Notes: generated by a model from the letters alone, not told the origin. A stretch of DNA of 64,000 nucleotides from Ardenticatenales bacterium (GCA_020634575.1 JACKBM010000008.1:83211-147210), one strand, 5' to 3'; shown: positions 8,220 through 22,169, numbered from the stretch's first letter. Made by a program: numbers and translations.

Positions 8220-9602
8220 ATGCCATCCTTTGATGACCGGTTTCAACCTTTTGCCCAAAAAATGCGGGCGGAGTCCCTGCCCGAAATTGTCATCGACACA
8301 TTTCGCCATTATTACCGCCAACTTCATGATGGCGGCACCGGGCTAATCAGGGAGCATGAAATCCGGCCGGTTCAGGATCTGCCCGACGCCGAAACCTTCG
8401 CTAACAACCTTGGCGATCACGGCGTCGACGCCCTGGACCAGACAATCGTCATCAAGTTGAATGGCGGCCTGGGCACCAGCATGGGGCTGGAAAAAGCCAA
8501 ATCCCTCCTGAAAGTCAAAGACGGGCACACATTCCTGGACATTATCGCCCGCCAGGCCATTCACAGCCGGGTGCCGCTGGTTTTAATGAATAGCTTCAAC
8601 ACACAAGCTGATTCGTTAACCCTGCTCAACAAATACAAGGAATTGGACAGTCTGATTCCCCGCGATTTCGTCCAGCACAAAGTCCCTAAAATTCGGCAGG
8701 CAGACCTGGCCCCGGCCAACCATGACGCCGATCCGAGCCAGGAATGGAATCCGCCGGGCCATGGTGACATTTACACCGCCCTGGTCACCAGCGGCATGCT
8801 CTCCAAACTGCTGGCGGCCGGCTACCGCTACGCCTTCGTCTCCAACGCCGATAATCTCGGCGCTGTGCTGGATACGCGCATTCTGGGCTACTTTAGCCAG
8901 CGGCAGCTCCCCTTCATGATGGAAGTGGCCGACCGGACTGAAGCGGACAAAAAAGGCGGCCACCTGGCCCAGACGCCAGACGGCCAGCTCATCCTGCGCG
9001 AATCTGCCCAATGTGATGACGAGGATACGGATTATTTCCAGGACATCGACCGTCACCGCTACTTCAATACCAACAACCTGTGGCTCAACCTGGTGGCCCT
9101 GCAACAGGTTCTGCAGGAGCGTAACGGTATCCTGGGCCTGCCCATGATTCGCAATCGCAAGACGATCAACCCACGCAACCCCGATTCTGAGCCCGTTTTC
9201 CAGCTGGAAACCGCCATGGGCTCCGCCATCGCGACCTTCAAGGGGGCCGGCGCCATTCGCGTGCCGCGCCATCGTTTCTCTCCCGTAAAGACAACCAGCG
9301 ACCTGCTGGCTGTCCGCTCAGATGCTTATCTGCTGACCGAGGATTACCGGGTCATCTTGCATCCGGATCGGGCGGGAGAAGGCGTTGTCGTCGATCTGGA
9401 CAGCCGTTACTACAAGCTGATTGACGAGATGGAGGCCCGTTTTCCGGCCGGTGCCCCTTCCCTCATCGACTGCCAGCGGCTCACGGTCCGCGGCGATGTC
9501 CGCTTTGAAGGGCCCTGCCGCTTCACCGGCTCTGTTGAAATTATCAACGACCAGGAAAAGCAGCTCAATTATTACGGCGAAGCCATTGCCACATCTCCCT
9601 GA
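8220..9602 (+). CDS. UTP-glucose-1-phosphate uridylyltransferase (eukaryotic-type UDPGP family)
   Basis: 460 residues; the ATG follows AGGAG by seven bases. The nucleotide-binding loop LNGGLGTSMG, with downstream KAKSLLKV, is diagnostic of the UDPGP family (UGP2/AGX type) rather than bacterial GalU. PPGHGDIYTAL and VSNADNLGAV match the sugar-binding and catalytic regions. It makes UDP-glucose for polysaccharide and glycolipid synthesis. Its last 38 bases overlap the 3' end of the convergent gene at 9565. Confidence 0.92.
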   Translation: MPSFDDRFQPFAQKMRAESLPEIVIDTFRHYYRQLHDGGTGLIREHEIRPVQDLPDAETFANNLGDHGVDALDQTIVIKLNGGLGTSMGLEKAKSLLKVKDGHTFLDIIARQAIHSRVPLVLMNSFNTQADSLTLLNKYKELDSLIPRDFVQHKVPKIRQADLAPANHDADPSQEWNPPGHGDIYTALVTSGMLSKLLAAGYRYAFVSNADNLGAVLDTRILGYFSQRQLPFMMEVADRTEADKKGGHLAQTPDGQLILRESAQCDDEDTDYFQDIDRHRYFNTNNLWLNLVALQQVLQERNGILGLPMIRNRKTINPRNPDSEPVFQLETAMGSAIATFKGAGAIRVPRHRFSPVKTTSDLLAVRSDAYLLTEDYRVILHPDRAGEGVVVDLDSRYYKLIDEMEARFPAGAPSLIDCQRLTVRGDVRFEGPCRFTGSVEIINDQEKQLNYYGEAIATSP

Positions 9603-10086
9603 GTGAGGGCAAAGGTTCGGGCAAAACCGGCCAGCGCCAGCGTTCGCGCAACGTGGTCTCCTGGCGACTGACAAACTGGGGCGAATCAGCAAACAGATCG
9701 CTCATTTCCCGGGCCACGACAAAGCGGTCCCAGGTCGTATGGGCAAAGGTGAGCCGCCGCCAACGTTTGCTGGTAATCGGCCGGGGCAGACGCCGCACCT
9801 CGTCCAGCTGGATTTTGTAATACCATTCGGTTGCCCGCGGGTGGTCCGGTTCCCCGGGCAGTAGATCAAGCCGCTGGGCCAGCTCATGCCCCAGGTACGG
9901 GGCAAAATAATGGATGCCATATTTCTCCTCGCCAAATTGGCGCCCGAAATAAAAGGCATAATATTCTGCCTGGAACCCCTTGGGGGCATGATCATAGGGT
10001 ATTCGATACCACCCTTCGGCCAGGAGCCGTTCCCAATCGGCCGGCGACGGCATATAGACCACCAGCACGCGATCATCAGGGTACAT
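9565..10086 (-). CDS. Conserved hypothetical protein, Trp/Tyr/Arg-rich
   Basis: 173 residues with a strong ribosome site (GGAGGAGG, seven bases before ATG 10086). Soluble, with many aromatic and arginine residues (EGWYRIPYDHAPKGF, EWYYKIQLDEVRRLPRPI), and no membrane segment. The RIPYDHAPKGF and FGRQFGEEKYGIHYFAP blocks suggest a nucleic-acid-associated or nuclease-like fold, but I do not recognise the family. It converges on and overlaps the UDPGP gene by 38 bp. Confidence 0.7.
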   Translation of the reverse strand: MYPDDRVLVVYMPSPADWERLLAEGWYRIPYDHAPKGFQAEYYAFYFGRQFGEEKYGIHYFAPYLGHELAQRLDLLPGEPDHPRATEWYYKIQLDEVRRLPRPITSKRWRRLTFAHTTWDRFVVAREMSDLFADSPQFVSRQETTLRERWRWPVLPEPLPSLREMWQWLRRNN

Positions 10087-10239
10087 GTTGCCTCCTCCAG
10101 CAAAACCCGCCTATCGACTTGCCGGATACGCTGAGGTAAGTTAAAAACAGCACTTATTTCCACCCTGTCCTGCTGCATCGCTGACCGCAATCAGAGGCAG
10201 CCGGGGCAGTATGCTGCCGAAGGAGCAGGATCAGCTCGA

Positions 10240-10653
10240 ATGGACAATAAACAGGCCCCTGGCTGGCGCGGCCAGCCCACTTTCATGCAGCAAACTGTGG
10301 CCAAAGTCAGCCGGGATTGGTCCGGCTTTGACCTGCGCGGGCTAGATGTGCGCCGCATCAATTTCACCGACTGCAATCTGACCCTGGTCAATCTGAAAGG
10401 GGCCGATTTGCGCGGCGCCTACATGCGCGGCGCCAATCTGACCGGGGCCAATCTTGCCTCCTGCAACTTCAGCGATGCCTACCTGCTTCTGGCCAACTTG
10501 CAGGACGCTGACCTGAGCGGCGCCATCTTCCACAATACCAACCTGACGCGTGCCAACCTCCGTGGCGCCCTCACGCTGGGGGCTGAGTTTTCCGAGGTCA
10601 CCCTGACCGGCGCCCGGGGCATCGAAGGGATCAAGGGGTTGGACGCGACCTGA
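10240..10653 (+). CDS. Pentapeptide-repeat protein
   Basis: 137 residues. From about residue 30 to 118 the sequence runs in A(D/N)LxG-type pentapeptides (NLKGADLRGAYMRGANLTGANL and similar), about 17 units, enough for some four turns of a right-handed quadrilateral beta-helix. No signal peptide is seen. The role is unknown; some relatives mimic DNA. AAGGAG lies 14 bases upstream of the ATG, which is rather far. Confidence 0.88.
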   Translation: MDNKQAPGWRGQPTFMQQTVAKVSRDWSGFDLRGLDVRRINFTDCNLTLVNLKGADLRGAYMRGANLTGANLASCNFSDAYLLLANLQDADLSGAIFHNTNLTRANLRGALTLGAEFSEVTLTGARGIEGIKGLDAT

Positions 10654-10723
10654 TACACTCAACGGAGCTGGCGCCATTTTTCCGCCATGAATTTGGCCGC
10701 CAGTTTTCCATCCAATTACAGCT

Positions 10724-11536
10724 ATGCCTGAATTACCAGAAGTTGAAACTGTTGTGCGGGCCCTGCGCCAGCCCTTGATCGGCGCCACTATCGTGGAGAT
10801 GCATTGCAGCTGGCCCAAACAGCTGGTCACCCCGGCCGAAGCTGAGTTTCGGGCCCGTATTCACGGCTGCCGGGTCGAAAGTATCAACCGGCGGGCCAAA
10901 TACCTCCTGTTCAGTCTGACTGAAGGGGAAACGCTGATCATCCATTTGAAGATGACGGGGCATCTGGCAGTGGTACCGGCCGGTACCCCGCCTGACAAAT
11001 TCGTCCACACCTACTTCGACCTGGCCGATGGCCGCCAGCTCCGCTTCCGTGACATGCGCAAATTTGGCCGGCTCTACCTCGTCAAAGATCCCGCCGCAAT
11101 CCTGCACCAGCTGGGGCCAGAACCATTGGAAGATGCGTTTACGCCGGCAGTTGCTGCCGAGCGTCTCAGCGGCAGCCGCCGGGCCATCAAAACGCTCTTG
11201 CTGGACCAGACGCGCATCGCCGGCATCGGTAACATCTATGCGGACGAGGCGCTGTTTGCCGCCGGCATTCACCCGGAACGGTTGGCGGATACGCTCAGCC
11301 AGCCAGAGCTTACTGCCCTACATGGCGCCATCCGGAAAGTGCTACAATTGGGCATTGACCGGGAAGGAGCCAGCATCTCCAATTATGTCCATCCCGATGG
11401 TACTAAAGGGGATATGCAAAACGCCGTTGCGGTCTTCCGTCGGACCGGCTTTCCCTGCTATGATTGTGGCACAACTATTGAACGGATTGTATTAGGCGGA
11501 CGGAGCACCCACTTCTGTCCCCATTGCCAGCATTAG
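10724..11536 (+). CDS. mutM: Formamidopyrimidine-DNA glycosylase
   Basis: 270 residues, the normal family length. It starts PELPEVE, giving the catalytic N-terminal proline and Glu2 after Met removal. HLKMTGHL carries the conserved Lys/helix region, the helix-two-turn-helix contains GIGNIYADEALF, and the C-terminal zinc finger has CYDC...CPHC. It removes 8-oxoguanine and FaPy lesions by glycosylase/AP-lyase action. The next gene starts eight bases after the stop. Confidence 0.96.
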   Translation: MPELPEVETVVRALRQPLIGATIVEMHCSWPKQLVTPAEAEFRARIHGCRVESINRRAKYLLFSLTEGETLIIHLKMTGHLAVVPAGTPPDKFVHTYFDLADGRQLRFRDMRKFGRLYLVKDPAAILHQLGPEPLEDAFTPAVAAERLSGSRRAIKTLLLDQTRIAGIGNIYADEALFAAGIHPERLADTLSQPELTALHGAIRKVLQLGIDREGASISNYVHPDGTKGDMQNAVAVFRRTGFPCYDCGTTIERIVLGGRSTHFCPHCQH

Positions 11537-11544
11537 GTAGGCTC

Positions 11545-12153
11545 ATGGACAATCTTCTGGAAATCATGCGCATCATGCGCAAACCCCCGATGGGCAAACT
11601 TATCGTCAAAATTGGCGACTCGCAGACAACAACCCTCGATGAGGTTCGGGACCCGAAAGCACGCCAGCGCGTCCTGGCGGCCATTGGCGAATTGGTCAGC
11701 TATGCCGGTGGCTATGCCGTTCTGGAAGATGCGGGTCTGGCCCCCCCCTCGCAGGTGCGCAGCAACCGCCGCGAAACGGGCGGCGAAGGGGAGCTTACCC
11801 CGGAACAGGCGCAGTTCCTGGAGTCACTCAAGGAACAGCCGGCTCCCGAGCCACCTTCTACCAGCACCCGGCTGGCAACCATCCTGAATCGGCTTGATAA
11901 TCAGCCGGAGCACCAGGAGCAAGTGCCAGAGGAACCGCGCTCTACGGCTGAACAGATCAATGTCATTTTGCAGGATCTATTGCTACAGGATGATCAGCTG
12001 CGGGACCGTCGCATCCGGCTGGCCTCAGCAGTCGGCGGCGGGCTACAGATCATAGTGGACGATGAGGTTTACCAGCGTCCGGGCCAAATTCCGGATCGCG
12101 CGGTTCAGGAAATCATCAAGACAGCGCTGCGCAAGTGGGAAAGCACCGAGTAA
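11545..12153 (+). CDS. Conserved hypothetical protein downstream of mutM
   Basis: 202 residues from ATG 11545; a TTG at 11524 would overlap mutM and is less likely. The N-terminal 65 residues look folded (KPPMGKLIVKIGD, KARQRVLAAIGELVSYAGGYAVL), then comes a Glu/Pro/Gln-rich linker (about 70-130), and a C-terminal ~70-residue domain (AEQINVILQDLLLQ, RRIRLASAVGGGLQIIVDDEVY). No known domain is recognised. Close spacing suggests co-transcription with mutM. Confidence 0.72.
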   Translation: MDNLLEIMRIMRKPPMGKLIVKIGDSQTTTLDEVRDPKARQRVLAAIGELVSYAGGYAVLEDAGLAPPSQVRSNRRETGGEGELTPEQAQFLESLKEQPAPEPPSTSTRLATILNRLDNQPEHQEQVPEEPRSTAEQINVILQDLLLQDDQLRDRRIRLASAVGGGLQIIVDDEVYQRPGQIPDRAVQEIIKTALRKWESTE

Positions 12154-12171
12154 ACGGCGGCGACAATTGAG

Positions 12172-13224
12172 TTAGGCCGGTTCCAGGTCCGGGCTGGGCA
12201 GCCCGTTTAATATTTGCGCTTCCAAAGCCAGCCGCTGCGCCATGGGCAGAAAAGCTGCTCTGGCCGCATGCCGGCTGACCTGCTCCAGATCAGACGAATC
12301 AAAGCCCAACTGCTGAACCGCCGCTACATACTCATCCGTCAGCGTGCAATTGCTGACACAGGGGTCATCCGTATTGAGCGTGACCGCCACGCCTTGATGT
12401 AGTAATTGACGGGCGGGATGAGATGCCATGTACGGGACCGCGCCGGTCTGCACATTGCTCGTCAGGCACAGTTCCAGCGCAACCGCCTCCTGCCGCACCA
12501 GCTCCATCACCTCAGGATCATCAATCACGCGCACGCCGTGGCCAATACGGACGGCGCCCAGCTCCTCAACAGCCACCCGCACTGAGGCTGCATTGGTCCA
12601 TTCACCGGCGTGAATCGTGACACCCAGACCGCGCCGGGCAGCTTCCTGGAAAAGATCTCGGAAGGGAAAGGCACTGAATTTAACTTCATCGCCGGCCAGA
12701 TCCAGTCCCACAATCCCTTTCTCGGCTCGATCAAATGCCACGCGGGCTACTTGCTCGGCCAGATCCAACGATTCATGGCGCAGCAGCGTCACGATAAGAC
12801 CCACGTCAATCTGGCAGACCCGGCGCGCCTGCTGCGTCGCCTCAATCACCCAGTCGGTTACCTCCGCCAGGCAAAAGCCCTGGACGCGCGACAGCGCTTG
12901 CGGGCTAAAGCGCAGCTCCAGATAGCGCACATTGTCTGCAGCCGCATCGACAATCGCCTCGTAGGTCAGTCGCGCTACCGCTTCGGGGCTGTGGTAGAAA
13001 TGGCGCAGAACGCCAAATTTGGCCAAAAAGACCTCATGGTCCTGGGGATCGTCGATAATTTGCACGTGGGGGCGCAGCATATCTGTATTCTTGGTGGGAA
13101 GATTCCCAACATTGATCCCGTGGGTCCGGGCCATCTCAGAGAGGGTCTCCAGCCGGAGCGAGCCCTCAAGATGCCGGTGCAGGTCAATTTTCGGCATTGC
13201 ATGCAGTGCCTGAGCTGAGAACAT
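12172..13224 (-). CDS. add: Adenosine deaminase
   Basis: 350 residues from ATG 13224, with AAGGAAA upstream; the frame is open further but the family N-terminus begins here. All metal and catalytic motifs are present: DLHRHLEGS (HxH zinc ligands), TIHAGE (zinc His and nearby catalytic region), RIGHG, LTSNVQTG and the NTDDP aspartate pair. It deaminates adenosine to inosine in purine salvage. It converges on the hypothetical gene ending at 12153. Confidence 0.92.
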   Translation of the reverse strand: MFSAQALHAMPKIDLHRHLEGSLRLETLSEMARTHGINVGNLPTKNTDMLRPHVQIIDDPQDHEVFLAKFGVLRHFYHSPEAVARLTYEAIVDAAADNVRYLELRFSPQALSRVQGFCLAEVTDWVIEATQQARRVCQIDVGLIVTLLRHESLDLAEQVARVAFDRAEKGIVGLDLAGDEVKFSAFPFRDLFQEAARRGLGVTIHAGEWTNAASVRVAVEELGAVRIGHGVRVIDDPEVMELVRQEAVALELCLTSNVQTGAVPYMASHPARQLLHQGVAVTLNTDDPCVSNCTLTDEYVAAVQQLGFDSSDLEQVSRHAARAAFLPMAQRLALEAQILNGLPSPDLEPA

Positions 13225-13371
13225 AAAAATACCGTTTCCTTCTTCACAAGAATCTTGCCTCATTTTATGAGATATCCTGCGGAAAAAGAGCGGTACATAT
13301 ATCCCCCACGTACTATGGTATGTGGGACCCTGACTAAATTCCTGCCGGCCAAAACCCTGCCCGGCCAAACA

Positions 13372-13402
13372 AAAAAGCGCCCCGTTAGGAGCGCTTTCTT
13401 AA
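13372..13402 (-). terminator. Rho-independent terminator of the five-GAF kinase gene
   Basis: Minus-strand sequence aaagcgctcc-taac-ggggcgcttttttg forms an eight-bp stem (one G-U pair) followed by a T run. It lies about 25 bases after the stop at 13424. Confidence 0.75.
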
Positions 13403-13423
13403 ACAACTTGTTGCTGTTTACAG

Positions 13424-16400
13424 TTAATCAATCATAACCTGAGCGGCTGAAACAATCTTCGGCAGGGTAAAGAAGAATGAGCTCCCTTCGTTGGGTTCGC
13501 TCTCCACCCAAATACGCCCACCATGCGCCTCGACGATGCGCTTAACAATGGCCAGGCCAATGCCGATACCGCCGTACGAACGGGTCGGAGATCCATCCGC
13601 CTGGAAGAAGCGGTCAAAAATCCGTTCCTGCTTATCCTTCTCCACGCCGATGCCCTGATCGGAGACTTCGACCTGGACCTCAAAATCCAGCTCCTGGAGA
13701 CCAACGACGATGGTGCCGCCTTCGGGGCTGAATTTGATGGCATTGTTGATAAGGTTGTCCACCGCCTGCGTGAGCCGTTCCTGGTCAGCCAGGACCATGG
13801 GGGAGCTATCCGGCCGGTTATACACCATCGAAAAATCATGAGAATGTTCGGTTAACTGGTGCCCGGACACAGCCGCCTGCAGCAAATCACCAATCGACAG
13901 CGCCTGCAGGCTCAGATTCGATTTTTCAATCCGCTGCGGCACCACAATGTCGGAAATTAACCGGGTGATAACGTTGGTCCGGTCCGTCACGATCTCCAGC
14001 GCTTCCCGCTGGGCATCAGAAAGGACCCCCATGCCGTCATCCAGCAGCAGATCAACGTAGCCTTTGACAAATGTCAGCGGTGTGCGCAATTCATGGGAAA
14101 GGTTCTGCAGCATTTCGTCCTTGAGGCGCTCGTTATCCCGCAACTCCTCGATGGCCATGGCCAGCTGCTCAGCTCGTTGCTGTAATTCCTCGAATAGACG
14201 CGCGTTGGCCAGCGCGACGCTGACCTGTGAGGCTGCGATGGTCAGGAACTGAACATCCGCATCACTAAATGCTTCCGGTTGTTCCTGGTCAACCGTCAGC
14301 GTGCCCAGAACGACGCCGCGGCTGATGAGCGGCACAGCAACCATGCTGCGGACAGCCGGATCAAAGAAGCGGAAATTCGGGTCCTCACGGGTGTCACGCA
14401 CGTATTGCGGCCGGCGCTCGCGCACCGCCTTGGCGGAACCACCCTCATCCATCTTCAGACGCACTTTGATGAACTCTGGCTTCGTCCCGGCCGTCGCCTC
14501 AACGACCAGCTCATCACCATCAACGAGGGTCACTGTGCTGGCGCGGGCATTAAGCAACTGCTGCACCATCTGAACAGTGGTATTCAGCACCAAATCAACT
14601 TTGAGGTTGCCGGTTACCTGTTGGGCCATATTGACCAGTGAACTCATCTGGTCAACCTGGCGCGTAAGCACGTTGAAAATGCGCGCATTTTCGATGGCGA
14701 CTGACGCCTGGTCCGCCAGAAGCATCAGCAACAGGACTTCATCATCGCCGAAGGAATGCTCATCCAGGAAGGTCACGGTGAAAACACCAATGACCCGATC
14801 CTCATGTTTGAGCGGGAAACCGGCAATCGCCGCCACCCCCCAGCTGGAAGAAGTATTGGACTGGTAGAGCGCGTGGCTGGCCGCATCGTTCAAAATCAAC
14901 GGCTTGCCAGTTTTGGCGACCGTGGCGGTAATACCATTCTTGCGCGGCATCTTGACCGCCGGGTCCCGCCGGCCGTCCCGCCAGAGCGCCATACCCAGGT
15001 CAAACTTCTCCTGGGCTGAATCATAAAGATAAATATGCAGGTTATTGATTGGCATGAGCCGCAAAGCGGACTCAGAAATCGTCTCCAACACCACGCGCAG
15101 GTCAAGCCGGGAGTTAATTTGCAGCGCGATATGCTGGAACAGCTCCAACTCTTCCAGCCGGCGCTGCGACTGGCTATACAGGCGCGCATGCTCCAGAGAA
15201 ACCGCCGCCTGGCTGGCCAGGTTGCGCATCAGCCGCTTGTCGCTGTCAGAGAAGGTGCGCGGGTTCTTTAGATCGCCAACGAGCACCATGCCGAGGTGCT
15301 GGTGAATCCAGCTCAAGGGCGAAAGATGCACTGATTTGAAGCCAACAATGGCCATCAGCGACTCTTCTTCCTCGGCCAGGTCCTGCCCTTCGATGAGGGT
15401 TGTGCTCTGCTGGGTCTCGTACAGGAGACGCATCAGCGGATGCTGGGCCAGTTTCTGGCCGGCGTCCTCGGCGAGGTCAGGCTGGCTGCATTCAAAGGCC
15501 CGCAACATCAGGGAGCGATAGTTGGTATCCCAGAGGATGAGGGCCACACAGGGCACATCCAGGGCTCGCGACATGGAGCGGACGACGTTTTCCATCACCG
15601 CTTCCTGGTCCAGATCCGAGGTCATGGTGGCGTTGGCCTGGTAGAGCGTGGTCAGCTCAGTGAGCTGGCGGTTGGTCTTCTCATGCAGCTGGGCATTACG
15701 CACAATAATGCCAACATGGCCGGCCAGCGAGGCCAGCAAATAGTAATCTGATTCAGTGTAGGCGCCGACGACGGGACTCTGAATGCCGATGGCGCCGACG
15801 AGATTGTCCCGGACGCGCATGGGGAAGCAGAGGATGGAATGATCCGGCGAGTGGGAGGCGAGGCCGAGAACCGGCCGGTCCGCAATCTGCCAGTCCGTGG
15901 TCGCATACGGCTTGTCGTTGCGAATAACCCAGGCCGTCAGGCTGGAGGTATCGTCAATGGAAGTCGCTGCCCGCGTCACCATTTCCCCATTCTGAATGTA
16001 GCAGGGGAAAGTGATCTGCCGCGTCGCCTCATCAAGAATCGCTACATAACTGGTCGGCGCGTCAAAGGCATTGTTGATCTGCTCCAGGATCTCATGAAGC
16101 GTGGGCTCCAATGGCTTGAGCGTCCGCACGGATTCCGTGATCCGGTATATCGTCTCCAGCTGTTCATTCTGCCGCCCCAGGTGGGCCCGCAACTTGGACA
16201 TGCGGATGGCAATACCGATCTGATTGGCCAGCGCGCTCAGCAGCGTCAGCTCAACCGCCGTAATATGCACATTGTCCACTTCCATGTAGACGGTGAGCGC
16301 CCCTTCAATCGTCGAACCGATATGAATGGGCACCACGTAACGGGCCACATGATTGCCATTGGTCAACTCATGGCGCGGGCCAAGGGTGACGATGTTGCCA

Positions 16401-16957
16401 CTCTGCAGCAGTTCCGCCAGGATAGGCTGCAAATCATTGAGGCGCGGCGGTGAGTAGGGAGCATTATCCCCCAGAGAAGCCAGCAAATTCAGCTCGTTAT
16501 CAACGGCTTCCAAGGTCAGAACCTGCGCCGACATGCCTGGGAAGGCGGCCGCAAACCCTTCCTGCAGCCGTACAAACAGCCCTTCCAGGCTGACTTCACC
16601 GGAAATCAAGGCGCTGGTTTGGACCAGTAACTCGGCTGGCCCCTGCTCCTCCTGAATACCGGGCAGCACCCCTGCCAGCAGACCAGCAACGAGCCTGGCA
16701 AAAGCCACGTCGTCGGCAGCCGGAGCGGCCGGTGTCTGCACAAACAACATGTAATGGGAAGAGACCGGATAAGCAAGCAACCGGGGATTATTGCGTACCT
16801 GCGCGGAGATACCAGACAGGCCGCGGCTGATCAGACGAGCACGCCAACCCAGTTGTTTATCAAAGAAGGAGGTTACACAGATGGCAACTTCAGCCAGGGA
16901 GCGATGTTGATCAAGTTCAGCCTGAAACTGCTGGAGGTCAGTAATCTTTTTTTCCAT
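13424..16957 (-). CDS. Soluble multi-GAF sensor histidine kinase
   Basis: 1177 residues without a transmembrane segment. After a divergent N-terminus come about five GAF-like modules (roughly 110-255, 270-420, 435-600, 605-755, 765-915). These are followed by HisKA with phosphoacceptor His in NLSHELRTPLTF (about 960) and a HATPase domain with N box NLINNAIKFSPEGG, G1 SDQGIGV, F box FDRFFQ and G2 GIGIGLAIVKR. It likely integrates several small-molecule or redox cues in the cytoplasm. No response regulator is adjacent, so its partner is encoded elsewhere. It has its own terminator. Confidence 0.93.
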   Translation of the reverse strand: MEKKITDLQQFQAELDQHRSLAEVAICVTSFFDKQLGWRARLISRGLSGISAQVRNNPRLLAYPVSSHYMLFVQTPAAPAADDVAFARLVAGLLAGVLPGIQEEQGPAELLVQTSALISGEVSLEGLFVRLQEGFAAAFPGMSAQVLTLEAVDNELNLLASLGDNAPYSPPRLNDLQPILAELLQSGNIVTLGPRHELTNGNHVARYVVPIHIGSTIEGALTVYMEVDNVHITAVELTLLSALANQIGIAIRMSKLRAHLGRQNEQLETIYRITESVRTLKPLEPTLHEILEQINNAFDAPTSYVAILDEATRQITFPCYIQNGEMVTRAATSIDDTSSLTAWVIRNDKPYATTDWQIADRPVLGLASHSPDHSILCFPMRVRDNLVGAIGIQSPVVGAYTESDYYLLASLAGHVGIIVRNAQLHEKTNRQLTELTTLYQANATMTSDLDQEAVMENVVRSMSRALDVPCVALILWDTNYRSLMLRAFECSQPDLAEDAGQKLAQHPLMRLLYETQQSTTLIEGQDLAEEEESLMAIVGFKSVHLSPLSWIHQHLGMVLVGDLKNPRTFSDSDKRLMRNLASQAAVSLEHARLYSQSQRRLEELELFQHIALQINSRLDLRVVLETISESALRLMPINNLHIYLYDSAQEKFDLGMALWRDGRRDPAVKMPRKNGITATVAKTGKPLILNDAASHALYQSNTSSSWGVAAIAGFPLKHEDRVIGVFTVTFLDEHSFGDDEVLLLMLLADQASVAIENARIFNVLTRQVDQMSSLVNMAQQVTGNLKVDLVLNTTVQMVQQLLNARASTVTLVDGDELVVEATAGTKPEFIKVRLKMDEGGSAKAVRERRPQYVRDTREDPNFRFFDPAVRSMVAVPLISRGVVLGTLTVDQEQPEAFSDADVQFLTIAASQVSVALANARLFEELQQRAEQLAMAIEELRDNERLKDEMLQNLSHELRTPLTFVKGYVDLLLDDGMGVLSDAQREALEIVTDRTNVITRLISDIVVPQRIEKSNLSLQALSIGDLLQAAVSGHQLTEHSHDFSMVYNRPDSSPMVLADQERLTQAVDNLINNAIKFSPEGGTIVVGLQELDFEVQVEVSDQGIGVEKDKQERIFDRFFQADGSPTRSYGGIGIGLAIVKRIVEAHGGRIWVESEPNEGSSFFFTLPKIVSAAQVMID

Positions 16958-17057
16958 TTCCCGCTTGCCACAATCAGAAGAGTGAGCGTGAGGTAGCCAC
17001 CCTGGTTCATTCGCTCATGAATGATTGACCGAATGAGATACGTATCGAACTAGCCTC

Positions 17058-17078
17058 CCCATTATGAAACATAATGGG
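17058..17078. other. Perfect 9-bp hairpin between secA and the kinase gene
   Basis: cccattatg-aaa-cataatggg is a perfect hairpin with no T run on either strand. It lies between the end of secA and the start of the kinase, and may protect the secA mRNA end or act as a protein-binding site. Confidence 0.35.
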
Positions 17079-17120
17079 CGGCTGATGCAACCCCGCATAT
17101 CGTACCATGGTACTAGTCGG

Positions 17121-21062
<3,942 letters not shown>

Positions 21063-21158
21063 AATGATTTCTACTTGATCAACAAAAACCGGGGGAAACT
21101 CGGCCCGGAACCCGAAGAGTATAACTCTATTATCTTAGCAACAGGTTAGCAACCGCGA

Positions 21159-22121
21159 TCACTCGTCAAACAGTTCGCCGACGCTACGCCCTTCGTGGGT
21201 GCGCAAGATCACCTCACCCAGTAACCCACATACACTGAGAATGGTCATATTGCTCAGGATCTTACGCTCCGGCAACGGCAACGTATCCGTAGTGACAATT
21301 TCAGTGATGGGCAGGCTCTGCAACCGCTCCGTCGCCGGGTCTGAGAGGACGGGATGGGTAAAGGCAACCCGGACCTCCTGGGCCCCGTTTTCCTTGACCA
21401 CATTCACCGCCTGCAAGATGGAACCGGCCGTATCCACCAGGTCATCCACGATGATGACATTGCGCCCGCTCACCTCGCCGATCAGGGTGAGCGCCTCGCG
21501 TCCGGCATCCTCGCCGGAACCAAAACGCCGCTTCTCTACAAAGGCCAGCGGCAGCCCCAGCTGATCCGCATATTTGCGACCACCCTTGGCAAAACCCAGA
21601 TCGGTCGTCACCACCGTGGTGTTGGATAGGTCCTTGGTCTTGAAATAATCGACGATGATATGACGCGCCGTTAGCGAATCACCCGGGATTTTGTAAAAAC
21701 CCTGGATCTGGCCGGCATGCAAATCTAATGTGATCCAACGGTCAGCCCCGGCCGTTTCAATCATGTCAGCCAGCAAGCGCGCCGTGATGGGCACACGGGG
21801 CTCCGTCTTCTGGTCGCTTTGAGAATATGCCATGTAGGGCACCACCACGGTGATGCGCCCGGCCGAATCCCGCTTGAGGCAATCAATGGCGATCAGCATC
21901 TCCATAATGGAACGATGCACCGGCCGGGCATGGCTCTGGATGATGTAAACATCTTTGCCCCGGACACTGCCCCCCAGCCGAATCCAGATATTCTCATTGG
22001 GGAAATTGATGATATCCCAATTACTGAGCGGCACACCCATGTAATCCGAGATTTTCTGGGCCAATTCCGGGCAACCAGACCCGGCAAACAGTTTGATGTT
22101 GCCAAAACCGTAATTGGACAT
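21159..22121 (-). CDS. prs: Ribose-phosphate pyrophosphokinase
   Basis: 320 residues from ATG 22121, chosen because AAGGAG lies eight bases upstream. It has the PRPP synthase signature DLHAGQIQGF, the flexible-loop region KRRFGSG and the ribose-phosphate loop VIIVDDLVDTAGS. It makes PRPP from ribose 5-phosphate and ATP for nucleotide, His and Trp synthesis. It lies 49 bp downstream of meaB and about 100 bp upstream of secA. Confidence 0.95.
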   Translation of the reverse strand: MSNYGFGNIKLFAGSGCPELAQKISDYMGVPLSNWDIINFPNENIWIRLGGSVRGKDVYIIQSHARPVHRSIMEMLIAIDCLKRDSAGRITVVVPYMAYSQSDQKTEPRVPITARLLADMIETAGADRWITLDLHAGQIQGFYKIPGDSLTARHIIVDYFKTKDLSNTTVVTTDLGFAKGGRKYADQLGLPLAFVEKRRFGSGEDAGREALTLIGEVSGRNVIIVDDLVDTAGSILQAVNVVKENGAQEVRVAFTHPVLSDPATERLQSLPITEIVTTDTLPLPERKILSNMTILSVCGLLGEVILRTHEGRSVGELFDE

Positions 22122-22169
22122 AGTTTGTCTCCTTCTCTCCTGCAAATCCAGTACCGCACCACTCTGACT

